64,000 bases of DNA from Xylogone sp. PMI_703 (lineage: Eukaryota > Ascomycota > Leotiomycetes): positions 4,154,001-4,218,000 of the forward strand of contig JAJTUQ010000005.1 of the NCBI GenBank assembly GCA_021399445.1, given 5' to 3'. Positions 34,001 to 44,267 of the stretch are shown piece by piece. The notes below the pieces were generated by a model. It was not told the DNA's origin. It saw only the letters and a list, made by a program, of their open reading frames with translations, and did not search any database. The position numbers were made by a program, and so were the translations under genes. The first letter of the stretch is position 1. Each line of letters opens with the position of its first letter.

Positions 34001-34870
34001 CATAAAATACCCACCAGTTAGTATGGATCGATCGAATTTTGCATCGGATGATATCTCAACGAATCGAACATCCGCTGGAAGCTTGTTCCCGGCCTTTAGC
34101 AAAAGGACATCACCAGGGACAATCTCAGATGCCATAACGGTAGTAGTTACACCATCCCGAACGACCAAACAACTATCTGGGAGCATGGTTGTGATTGACG
34201 CCATAACTCTAGAAGAAGTCCAATCCTGCCAAGCATTGAATCCTGCCTGTATGAAGAAAACAGCCAGCAGCACTATGGCGAGGGCAAGATTAGCTTGGGC
34301 CGGCGGCTGACCAAGTGGTTTCCATGATACAAAAACCAAAATGGACCCAATAAGCAGAATAGACCCAAAGCCCTGGAAAAAATATGCAAAAACCTTCCGG
34401 AAGATATGGTTTGGTGGAGGAGAAGGTACATTTCTACCATATTGTGTAAGACGCCGTTTAACTTGTTCAGATGCCAGACCTTGAGTTATCGAAGTAGATA
34501 GGCGGTTATATATCTCGTTCACAGTAATAGTATGCCAGTCGAGGTTTGCAAGATCTAAAAAGGAGTTTATATATTAGATTTTGTTTATAACGCCACGCAA
34601 CTAACGGAAAAGCAGACCTTTTGCAGCGGAATCTTTGGCTTTCTGAATATGTACGGCATTATTGGCCTGCGACTCTGCAATATCAATGGAAAGCGTTCTG
34701 TACTGAATCGGGAGAGCATTAGAAGGATCAATGTGCCCTCTTCTGCTTTGAACGCTATGGATGGATAGACTTGAATTTGAGCGGTGAATTTGTAGACGAG
34801 ATGTTGCAGCTTCAGGGTCAACATCTGACCATTGGACACGGGCAAAGCTCCGCTTATTGTCCTCCTCCAT
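31087..34870 (-). CDS. Type IIC P-type ATPase (Na,K-ATPase alpha-like)
   Basis: Membrane cation pump resembling animal Na,K/H,K-ATPase alpha subunits. Ten exons in coding order: 34870-34618, 34554-34015, 33959-33689, 33641-33401, 33351-32945, 32891-32543, 32493-31877, 31816-31499, 31440-31416 and 31362-31087, giving 1098 residues; every junction is in phase. Actuator motif LTGES is at about 263-267 (split by intron 2), the phosphorylated Asp is D428 in SDKTGTLTK, the M4 motif is IPEGL, and the hinge is MTGDGVNDAPS near 800. Ten transmembrane helices are plausible. Family-typical QWFNLMAVRTRRLSFFQ is restored only by splicing a 25-nt exon (31416-31440). In M6 the join reads CCFTDCAAATALAYE: the second Asp of the Na,K-ATPase DLGTD motif is kept but the first is Cys. 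The transported ion is therefore uncertain. No beta subunit is visible nearby. Confidence 0.9.
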
Positions 34871-36305
34871 TTTCGCAGATATGAAGAGAGTCACGCAACG
34901 CAGGAAAATGAGAAAGGACAGTAGAAGGAGATGAAAAGGAAAGCAATAAAATGCACCAAAGTGAAGAGTATAAATATGTGAACTGATCTACCTATTACCT
35001 ACCTGGCCAACGTAAAGTGGGCTATGAAACGGAGGCTGAACCACGGCAGCAACCAATATTCAGTTGACCTCTTACCAGTTCAAGCTTGGCCAGAGGATGT
35101 TCGTCCATCTTACTATCCAGGAGAGGCTTTCCCGTACGCCATCATGAGAGTGGTGATGATTAGGCAACCCATTTTTGGTAACCCGATTTTCGCCAGCGGA
35201 ACAGCAACAGTGGGCGGTGGTATCGGTGATGCTCATCCCCTCAAATTTGCACTGGGGATCGCAAGATCAGATCGTGTCAAAAAAAAGTAAATCCCGCATA
35301 CAATACCAGTATGCTGCTCCCTTAGCTCTCTGAGATGAAAATACCTCATAGACAGCATTCGCTTTTAGTGGTAGGCTAAGCTACGAAGCAAAAGGGAAGT
35401 TGCTTCCGGATTGGATACAGATTCGTCACACATAAGCTGCACAGCCTCAAGGGCAAAATCTGCAGCACATGGTCGCAGTACGATTGTATGCAGGAGGACT
35501 GATTAAAGCAGATCCGTGCGCCCATAGCGGGGCGTCATCTCTCCAGATTTTGGCAAACCTTGATAATGCTCATCGACTTGCTACCTTTCAAAAAATGGCG
35601 CATAGTGACGGCGGAAAATCCCTCAGCTTAAAGCAAGACCACAACAGAAGTGTGACAAGCAAACCCAAGAGGCCTAATACAACTTACTGAAGAAGCACCA
35701 GGTGGACCAAAAACACCAATTTGATTATGTTATGGTTTCCCTCTACCACGTTCAAAGAGTTAAGAAAGAGTGTTGTAGAGCCAAGGCGAGAGGAATCAGG
35801 CATGCCTAAGCGAAAACGACAAAGGGGGTTGTTTTACCGATTCAAAAGAGCTAATCCAAACATGGAATAATCCGGCAGCTCGCTAGATAAGGGAACGCCC
35901 AAAGCTTATTTCAACCTGTTCTTCTATGGACTATTCCTATTTAGTCCTCTATGTGGGGTCATTGGCCTCATCGTGCAGCTTGATGTTACATGGGTAACAG
36001 ATGGAGAGTAAATGCTTTACTCATTGTGCGATGTTGGCTACTTATAAGTCTACAGCTAGAAACGAACGTATTTTTATTAGTGAGACCTAGCTCTGGGTGC
36101 TGCTGCCTATCTTGCACTAATTATAATAGGACACAAACGTCATGATGACTAGCAAATGGTCTACTCCCAGACCATATCCGAATTCCCTAATGCTAATAAG
36201 CTACACTGAAAATATCACCTCTCTCCCACGTTAACTAAACTGTAATATTCTCTACCAATACCCTTTTCGGTTTTCTTACTGATAACCTATCGGTCATCTC
36301 ACATT
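34871..36305. other. Intergenic region between divergent genes
   Basis: 1.4 kb between the ATPase start (leftward) and a small unknown gene (rightward). Two short open frames (35024-35290 and 35469-35690) have no recognisable features. Treat as promoter and spacer DNA. Confidence 0.5.
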
Positions 36306-36881
36306 ATGGCACTGGCAACATCAACGGACAACACAGCTACAGCAATGAATGACCTAACTCCCAAAGGTCTAAGCATTGGAGACATCCAGAAGCATAGGTC
36401 GCTTTCGTATCGTCTCCATGTATTTATCTTCGACCTCCGCCATTTTGCCGAAATACCAAAATCCTTAGCACGCTTAGATCAGATCGTGGATCCGTGCTAT
36501 CTTGGGGAGCCCTGTAAGTAGCCAGCTATACCTTTTGTTCAGAATTTATCCTCACTTTCTCTAGATTTCCAGCCGGATGAGGTAAAGGCTCTGAAAGAAT
36601 TAGTTGTGGATCGAGACAAGACGCTTGAAACAATAATCCAAGAAACATTAAATGAGCGCCTAGATAGAAGAAATAAAAAACGAGTCGAAAGCGGCGACTA
36701 TCGCGTCTGTGCAGCTCACGATATTGCACCAATATTTGAAAAGACATTCGGCATCTCACCAAAAGAACTGGCTAAGAACAAGGAGTTTCTCGCAATTCTC
36801 AATAGATCAGGACTAAGCTTAGGAGAAAATGACAAGTGGGAAGGGATTCCGAAGAAATCATTCAAGAAAAAGAAGCGTTAA
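36306..36881 (+). CDS. Small hypothetical protein with basic C-terminus
   Basis: Exons 36306-36513 and 36565-36881 give 174 residues; the 51 bp intron is GT-AG and the join (GEPYFQPDEVKALKEL) is in phase. The start ATG at 36306 follows an AT-rich leader. The protein is predicted mostly helical and charged, with LETIIQETLNERLDRRNKKR in the middle and a Lys-rich end (KKSFKKKKR) that could be a nuclear localisation signal. No signal peptide or membrane segment. I do not recognise the family. Confidence 0.65.
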
Positions 36882-37101
36882 AAATGTATACCTTCGAGTA
36901 TGTTCTTAATACAGATCTGCAGATATCCGTGGACCTGAAGCCAACTAGAAGGCAGGTCAGGTGGTTCTAGAACCAAGTGATTGAAGAATCATTGTTAGTA
37001 GCTCTATATTAATAAAACCTGCATGTTAACATTTTCAAGATTATGGTCTATGCCCTCTTCTCTTCTTCGCATCTTACTGTGCTTTTGGACTCTGAGCTAA
37101 T

Positions 37102-38496
37102 TCATCTATCCATTCGTTTTCTTATTTCGTATACAATATCTAGGAGCCCCCTTTGTCGATCTTCTGTTGTACCACTAAGAAATAGAGAGGCTACCGGCCA
37201 AGCATGAATACCGCCTCCATCTTCATGAATTGTGACTTGTGTTCCCGTCTTTTGGAGCAGGGCCGCCAAATCTCTGGTTTCGGGGGCAAACACTTCCTCT
37301 GATCCAAAATAGATTAAGAACCCCAATGATGGAGACGCCCTTCTCCACCATCCTACATCTTTGCAGTCTCCAGGAGACAGTAACGGATCATCGACAGCCG
37401 AATTCCTTCCAACGTACTGACGGGCATAAGTGTGCAGAGTATTGATCTCTAGGAAATCACTACTCGTGTTCTTGTCCTTTTTAGAGACGAGAGTGACCCA
37501 GGGCGATATCAAGATTGCCATTGCTGGCACTATTGAGCCCTTTTCGGTGTAATTTGTAACAGCTTGATTAACAGCGCTCTTACCCGTAAGGTGCAACAAG
37601 AGGCTCAGTGCCAAGGTTCCTCCAGCTGAATCGCCACTGACACAGACTTTGGAGGGATCGCCGGTAATGGACAAAATATACTCATACCCTAGCACTGTTT
37701 GCCGAACCTGTGGAGGAAATGCTGTATTTGAACATTTGACAAGGGTATACTCTAATGCAAAGAAAGCAGGATTTCTAAAACCTCCGAAAGTCTTTAGGAG
37801 ATACAACCATGTTATCATAAACTCGAGATAGAAGTAAGTAGAACCCATAGAGAAACCACCACCTAGAGATGTGAGATTTGGCGTTCAAACCAACCATTCA
37901 GGGGCCATACCATGGATATAATAAATAACGATATCGGGTCGCTGAGAGTTATCCTCACAGATCCACAAGCCTTCTAGATCTCCCTGTTTACTTTAGTCAG
38001 CCTGAGGTAAGAACCTGATTTGTCAAGGTCAAACCTTCTTAACTTTGCGCCAGGTTATTGGTGCAAAGAGATAACCATGACGAAGCATCCGAAACCTAAG
38101 AAAAGGCAATGCTACAACTTTGCATAGAAAAATTCTTCCTATATCGCAAGGAATGTTTCGAAAGGAATAACGAACACATCGTACAGCGAAATCTTCAAAT
38201 AGGGATGCTCTTCGAACAAACGGAGATCTACCTTTCCGCGCTAAGATATGATCGTTCATAAATTCAAGCGGCAGTTTAATTACTGCGGATTTTAATTAGG
38301 TATGAATGGGCCGAAATAAAAAGATTTACTTCCGCAGTTATAGGGGGAAAGGATGTAATTGAACCGTACCTAGAAATGGCAATGCGCTCAGACCGTACCA
38401 CAAGGTTCGAAAGAAACCAACTTGGATGATCAATTGAGGTGCCAGGAAGATGAGGAATACGATGCAATCGAGCCATGAGACTGGTCCTAGGTGCAT
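37102..38496 (-). CDS. Membrane-anchored HSL-type alpha/beta-hydrolase (esterase/lipase)
   Basis: Probable serine esterase or lipase of the hormone-sensitive-lipase type. Exons in coding order: 38496-38370, 38282-38035, 37983-37911 and 37862-37102, giving 402 residues. The N-terminus MHLGPVSWLDCIVFLIFLAP opens one hydrophobic anchor at about 8-40. The oxyanion motif HGGG is at 149-152, created by splicing (YYIHGGGFSMG). The nucleophile is Ser228 in GDSAGG; a likely acid is in the ASPSLGFLIYFGSEEVF region and the His in GGIHAWPV. The second intron has a weak donor (GTTTGA) but the phase is forced. The gene is divergent from the UBE2J-type E2 gene, sharing 354 bp. Substrate unknown. Confidence 0.82.
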
Positions 38497-38850
38497 GATT
38501 CCACTATCTTCAGCCCATCTCAAGCATAAATCCCATAAGTAAAGGCCATCTAAAATACAAGTAGAGACCCGGAATCACTGGAACCTGTGGTGGGGCGCTA
38601 GAGGAGAGTAACTAGCCAGTGGAATGGATGGTGTTGGAAATCGGAGATTTCTTAGTCATCCATGGCATCATCGATACGAAGATCCGGGGGCCGACCTCAG
38701 TTGCGATCTTGGCTGACAAGCACAAAGTGTCCTTTTCTGCAAGGGGCTCCATTCATAACCATCTGTATTTCTATCGCCATATTACAAATATTTTTCTTTC
38801 CTGATTCTAAGCTTTTTTTCACCTGTATATACAAAAACCCAAATAATATC
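38497..38850. promoter_or_regulatory. Bidirectional promoter between hydrolase and E2 genes
   Basis: 354 bp between divergent start codons. No coding potential is evident and it must serve both genes. A pyrimidine-rich stretch lies just upstream of 38851. Confidence 0.5.
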
Positions 38851-39817
38851 ATGGCATCCCGAGGCCAATTCAACTCGAAGTCCCCCACAATCAAGCGAAT
38901 CCGTAAGTACAAGGCTTACTGCACCTTCTCTATCGCAGCATGTGTCTTACATCCCCTACCTAGTCCGCGAAGCATCTGAGCTCTCGACATCACCTTCACC
39001 AGACTATTTCGCAACCCCAGCGGACGATTCCAACCTCTTCGAATGGCACTTCACCCTACGAGGACCTCCATCGCCATCGCCGTATGCTAATGGAATCTAT
39101 CACGGTCGTATTGTCCTACCGCCAACCTATCCTCTCCGTCCGCCTTCCTTCCGATTCCTTACTCCATCAGGCAGATTCGAAACAAATAGAGAGATCTGTC
39201 TGAGCATAAGTGGTCACCATGAGGAAACGTGGCAACCCGCCTGGGGCCTTCGAACTGCCCTGGTAGCGTTAAGATCGTTCATGGAGACCGATGCTAAGGG
39301 ACAACTCGGTGGACTAGAATGCAGCGATACTATGAGAAGCCGTATGGCGGATGAATCAAGAAAATGGAAGTGTCCTAGCTGCGGCAAAACCAACGAGGAG
39401 ATATTAAAAGAGTGCGCCGAGGCAGCAGATAAGAGCGAAAGGGTCGAAGAGGAAGTCCCGAAAGAGTTAAGAATGGGATGGAAGGATGAGATGGGAAAGG
39501 AGGAGTCAAAAGAAGACAAGGAGGAAAGCGCAGCTCTTGCTGAGGGGTTTGTTCAAACTGGTCCTGTCGCTGGCGAAGGACCTGTAGCTGTACCCCCTCA
39601 ACAGAACCCATACCCGCCTGCGAGACCGGCACAAAGCGTGCCTCAACCTACTGGTTCCGTGGCGACAGTATCGGCGCAGCGACCAGGACCTGCGGCACTG
39701 AGGGCCCAGGTATCAAGGCAATCGCAGGATAGTGTCCTGGTATGGATTGATAGGACCATAGTCGGTATAGTTATTTGCCTTATCTTCATGATTTTGAAGA
39801 TACTTGCGGGGGTTTAA
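38851..39817 (+). CDS. ubc6: Tail-anchored ubiquitin-conjugating enzyme (Ubc6/UBE2J type)
   Basis: E2 enzyme of ER-associated degradation, anchored in the ER membrane by its C-terminus. Exons 38851-38902 and 38964-39817 give 301 residues. The join reads TIKRILREASELS, the family-typical N-terminus. The UBC fold spans about 10-125, with the catalytic Cys96 in ICLSISGHHEETWQPAWG, a Ubc6/UBE2J-style active site lacking the usual HPN. After the UBC domain comes a short KWKCPSCGKTNEEIL motif, an acidic/basic linker, a Pro/Gln-rich stretch and a final transmembrane helix at about 278-299. The Cys pair (CPSC) after the fold is more like UBE2J1-type fungal homologues than yeast Ubc6. Identity of the family is strong. 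Confidence 0.92.
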
Positions 39818-40327
39818 GGGAACATGATATTTGGAATATTTGATTTATATAGTAGATATAGTTGTGCCCGGAGCACGGTCGATAACGGCGTTTGTGGGGG
39901 AGGTTATTTCTGATACCAATATAATTTCGGATTATTATGACTTTTAGGTGACAGTATCCTAGTATTCTATGCGTGCAGATGCGCCAGTGTACCCACCCAG
40001 TTGATATTTTTAAACCAGTCTAGCTGAGCATCTATTTGAATGTGGGATAACAAGCATTAGTCATCTGCAAGCTTCCTATACTGGAATTGGTAGGCCTTAC
40101 CCTCCTATCTGATATTGAAATATCAGGAATTTATGGGTGAGTACAAGTTATTAAGTACAAAAGTCAACCATTCATCGTATACTTCATATTCAGCACGTCA
40201 TATGTACAAAAGAGAAATGAACACGTATTTCACATTACAAATATATTCATGATTTTATACCGAAATTCATATCTCCACGGACTAGCCCTAGATTCTAGAG
40301 GCGGGTATCTAACTATATATCCAAACA
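39818..40327. other. Convergent 3' intergenic region
   Basis: 510 bp between the ends of two convergent genes, AT-rich with no gene. A short imperfect inverted patch (GATATTGAAATATCAGG) is at about 40111-40127. Confidence 0.45.
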
Positions 40328-41284
40328 TCACGACTTCGCCCGATTCTGCTTCATCATCTGCCTGTATCTCTCGACAATATCTTTCCTGACTTCACCAAGT
40401 TCTTCTCTCCTTCTCAAGCTCCCGCTTGCCTTTGGTACATTACCAACATTAACGACTGCGCCTTCTTTGACCTTGAATTTCTCTTTGGGAATTGTCGAGA
40501 AACTAGGTGGTGCCTGAACAACATCGTTAAGCCCAATCTTCTCCTCGCCTCTCATTTGCTTGATGGCCGCCCAAGGATCATCGTCTCCATCATCGACCTC
40601 GCCCAAGAACTTCCGCCGCTTCTTGCCATTCTTTTTTGACGAACCACTCTGCTGTTTGGTAGCATCCAAATCAGCTTTCCACACTACTTGGCCGTTCTCT
40701 TCGTCCAATTCTTCAGCCTCAGCGAGCTCCAAAGCTTCCATACGCTTCTCTTTAATTTTGCGATCTTCTTCCCTCCATTCGTCGTACATTCTGTGCATCC
40801 TCTTCTCGGTCTTCGTTTGGGCAACCTTGAGACCCAATGGGTCTTTCCCTCCTCGCACGGTCTTGCTAATTAGCCCCGAGACAGGAAGCGCAGCATCAAC
40901 TCTTGCAGCAAAATCCGACATTCGCTCTCCCGGCTTTATTGTAGGCATTTGGACTGCGGGTTCCTTCTCGACCTCGACTTGCGCATTATTATTTTCTTTC
41001 TTGCCGCCTTTCTTCTTCTTCGGTGCTGTCCCGTCATCTAGACCCTTGGGTAACCTCTTTCCCTCCTTGAATGCCATCAACCGCATGAATTGCTTTGGAG
41101 TATCGTCATCTTTATCTGGGTTTCTCTTTCTCTTCTTGTTTGTTCGTTTATTGAGATTGAGCTCGCTGGTGAAGATGCCATTGGCGGCAGCAGATTTGGA
41201 TACAGGCAACGGCTTTGCAATGATATTGGGTGGGAGATCCGCGGCTGATTTAACATCGCCCTTGCGGGTATGTTTGTGTGGCAT
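40328..41284 (-). CDS. Lysine-rich nucleolar-type protein, unknown function
   Basis: Intact single-exon gene of 318 residues starting MPHKHTRKGDVKSAADLPP. It is very rich in Lys, Arg, Glu and Asp with several nuclear-localisation-like runs (NKRTNKKRKR, KKKKGGKKE, KKNGKKRRK). The middle KTEKRMHRMYDEWREEDRKI is a likely long helix and the C-terminus DIVERYRQMMKQNRAKS is basic. It resembles conserved fungal proteins of the CCDC137-like, probably nucleolar, group, but that comparison is from memory. No catalytic motif is visible. The opposite strand has an equally long open frame that is a shadow. Confidence 0.7.
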   Translation of the reverse strand: MPHKHTRKGDVKSAADLPPNIIAKPLPVSKSAAANGIFTSELNLNKRTNKKRKRNPDKDDDTPKQFMRLMAFKEGKRLPKGLDDGTAPKKKKGGKKENNNAQVEVEKEPAVQMPTIKPGERMSDFAARVDAALPVSGLISKTVRGGKDPLGLKVAQTKTEKRMHRMYDEWREEDRKIKEKRMEALELAEAEELDEENGQVVWKADLDATKQQSGSSKKNGKKRRKFLGEVDDGDDDPWAAIKQMRGEEKIGLNDVVQAPPSFSTIPKEKFKVKEGAVVNVGNVPKASGSLRRREELGEVRKDIVERYRQMMKQNRAKS

Positions 41285-42284
41285 TTTGGGGTAATTTGGG
41301 AATTCCCTCCGATAGCTGTCTTTTTTTCTTTAAGCCGAGAGCTATGGTGGAAAATTGCTTGATGCATTTGATAAGCGGCAAAGGTTTTTCCGGTGGCGCT
41401 GGACCCAGCCTTTGGAACGGTCGAGATTGCAAACCCTCCGCTTGGCGCTCGTTCTGGGGTCTTTCCCGCTCGCACCTGCACGGAAACTCGCATGAGTGCG
41501 GCAAGTGACTTCCTCTCGCACCTTTCCGCGATTGCAAGGTCCTATTCGGGTGCCGCCTCATTAATATCAGGATTAGGAACCCTCCTCGACCATCATCGCC
41601 TCCTCAGGTCTCTCACAGATAAGTCTTAGACAAAAGAGTAACATTTCTACGGTCACGTTGGCCATCGGACCCTCAGCAGAGAGGCTTGGCGTGGTCTGGT
41701 GGATACTGCGCCGAAGCCAACGGGAGCCCGCCGTTCCAGGCACGTTCTCGCGAATTGGGGTCCAGATGATTCCCCCAGAGCCAAGCTGCACCCAACCTTT
41801 TCACTGGATGTCGCGATCAGCGCCATGTTTTAAGCTTCCTCTGCATTAAATTCGATCTTGTCCCGTCGCTCTCGGAGGTGCTTATCTTCTCCTCTCTTTC
41901 CCCTCCAGTCTCCTCGCTCTCTCTTTTCCTTTTCCTCTTTCCAGTGCCCAGATCCTTTGGGAAGTGGCTGTCGAGGGTTTTGGTGACGTCCCTCCAAATA
42001 CCAGGTAGCAGTGACATCCCCCGGTACTGCAGCGGCTTCGGTATTCGGGAAGCCCCTGCATTCTGGCTTTGTCATTCCGTGCACCTTGCAATCCCACGAC
42101 ATCCTTCCTCTCCGTGATTTGGCATCTGCTCTTCCTACAAAAGCAGGAAAGGCGCAATTGTCGGTGGTCGTGTGAGGCAATAATTCGTTGCTAATTCATA
42201 AATATCTACCCTCTTCACCACATGGCGAGCGCTGGATTGTGCTGAGTTACGTTCCTGACTAGCGGACGTGCCTGGCTGGCCAAG
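41285..42284. promoter_or_regulatory. Divergent promoter region
   Basis: 1 kb between the starts of the nucleolar-type protein (leftward) and the AIM6-like gene (rightward). Several frames are open for 60-140 codons but in overlapping frames of both strands, which is the signature of biased composition. Pyrimidine-rich stretches occur near 41880-41940. Confidence 0.5.
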
Positions 42285-43863
42285 ATGCCCCTCTCTAAGG
42301 ATTTCCACTCCCCTTCCGCCTCATCCGACACGATCAACGAGACTTCTCCAGCATTGAGACACTTCGACCAAGATGACGCAATCTCGCATTGCAGTACAGC
42401 CGATACCGCGCACAATGATGAGTCAAGAAGAGATTACAAAAGCCCGTACATTGCGAGTACTTTCAGTCGGTCTCAAGAGAGTCTCTCCGATGCATCTGCT
42501 ACAAGCGCCTTCATCCCTTCAAGGATATTCAAGAGGCGGTGGTGGAGCAAGATGGCTATTAGGGCAAGGCGGAAACTAGGCGAGGAAATCGAAATGGAAC
42601 AGGAGCTTGCACGGGGACTACTAGCAGACCAACTTCTTATTGGGCATAGACGGCGCAAAGCTAAGGCATATTGGTTTAGTTATTGTGTATTTGGTGGAAT
42701 TGGCGGGTTGTCTATATTGTAGGTTGCTCTCCAGCTCTTAGGAGCGGTCAAGCTATCCCGAAAACAGGCCAGCTAACATTGTCTCAAGAGCGTTTCTCCT
42801 TGCAGTAAATCTCATGCTCGGCGTTGCAACATTATTTTGGTCAGAGGATATAGATCAAGTGCTAAGTAATTGGGGAAAACCTGGGTCGGGAACCGAGGGC
42901 CTGGCATGGTATCCTACGGATTTCTTACGAGACGTGTTACCAATTCCTTGCCATTCGCACAACGATTATTGGAGGAAAGTCCCACTATTCTCCGCCCTTC
43001 GAGCTGGTTGTACTGGCGTTGAAGCGGATGTCTGGCTATATGGAGAGGAGTTATACGTTGGCCATAACACCGCATCATTACAACGGAATCGAACTTTCCA
43101 GTCGTTATATGTCAACCCTCTGGTGCAGATTTTAGAGAGACAGAACCCACAAACAGAGTTCTACAATGGAACAGATCACGGGGTTTTTGATACCGACTCC
43201 GGAAAATCGTTAACACTTCTTGTGGACCTTAAAACGGGTGGTGCAGAGACATGGCCCGTTATTCTAAAACATTTAGAACCACTGCGAGAAAGAGGATGGT
43301 TAACCTATGTTCAGGATGGAAAGGTCCATCCCCGACCCATAACCGTCGTTGGGACAGGAAACACACCATTCGATGTCTTGATGGCCAATTCAACCTACCG
43401 AGATGCATTCTTTGATGCCCCGCTTGACGAGATGTGGGAACCTCGAAACTCATCAGGGGACCACGATTGGTCTGACCTTGCTGATGACATGCCCGGCGAC
43501 GACGCCGCTGAAGAAGGTAGCATTGAAGAAGCAGCGGTGCATGCCAAGACCGGTGATGAGGGCCAAGGCAAGTCCGGTGTGCTCCCCACAGATGAGTTCA
43601 ATGAGACGAATTCATACTATGCGTCTGTAGCGTTCAGCTCAGGCGTTGGACGTCTCTGGAAGGGGAGAATAACTCCACGGCAATTGAAGATTATTAGGGG
43701 CCAGATCAGAGGAGCGCACAGACGGGGTTTGAAGGTCAGGTACTGGGATTTACCATCATGGCCTCTAGGTCTCCGGAATCATGTTTGGGATGTGCTTATC
43801 AGGGAAGGCGTAGACATGCTTAATGTTGATGACTTGAGGGCTGCTAGTAAGCAGGTCTGGTAA
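42285..43863 (+). CDS. AIM6-like PLC/GDPD-superfamily phosphodiesterase
   Basis: Homologue of yeast Aim6 (altered inheritance of mitochondria 6), a predicted PLC-like phosphodiesterase of unknown substrate. Exons 42285-42718 and 42789-43863 give 502 residues; the intron has a GCTAAC branch site. The N-terminal 125 residues are Ser-rich and disordered with a basic patch (FKRRWWSKMAIRARRK). A transmembrane segment spans about 133-165 and is split by the intron. The catalytic fold begins with PCHSHNDYWRKVPLF, where HSHNDY carries the first His of the family, followed by GVEADVWLYGEELYVGH and LLVDLKT. An acidic insert lies at about 375-420. It ends LNVDDLRAASKQVW. Family call is good. Confidence 0.82.
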
Positions 43864-44267
43864 ATGGCGTTTTGTTAGAAAGAATAGATACCACTATGCA
43901 TTATTCATAAACCATCACAATATTGAAAACACAATATTTCCTCAGAAACAAAGTGATAACTTATATATTGGAACGATGAGAGGATCATCCGTAGTGGCAA
44001 TGAGGGATGCTGAGTTCATGCCTTAAGAAGCCCCTCAAGAGGCCCATTTTTCAAGGCACCAATAATTCGCTTGCACCTTCATCTTTCGACTCCTCGCTTA
44101 TCAAACTCGTCATAAATCCTCCTACGAACTAGCAAAGATATCTCCCACAACCCCTCACCTAAACTCCAATCCCATCCTCCTCAAAAAAAGGGCTATTCGT
44201 TGGAATAAATTTAGATCCAGCATCGAATTGCGTCTTGCTCAATAATGCTGAAGCATATCATTCTGCA
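43864..44267. other. Intergenic spacer
   Basis: 404 bp between two plus-strand genes; 3' flank of the AIM6-like gene and promoter of the next gene. No gene seen. Confidence 0.45.

Noticed and set aside
40560..41294. 244-codon plus-strand open frame
   Set aside because: Shadow of the lysine-rich gene on the other strand; its Phe/Ser/Leu bias follows from complementing Lys/Glu codons.
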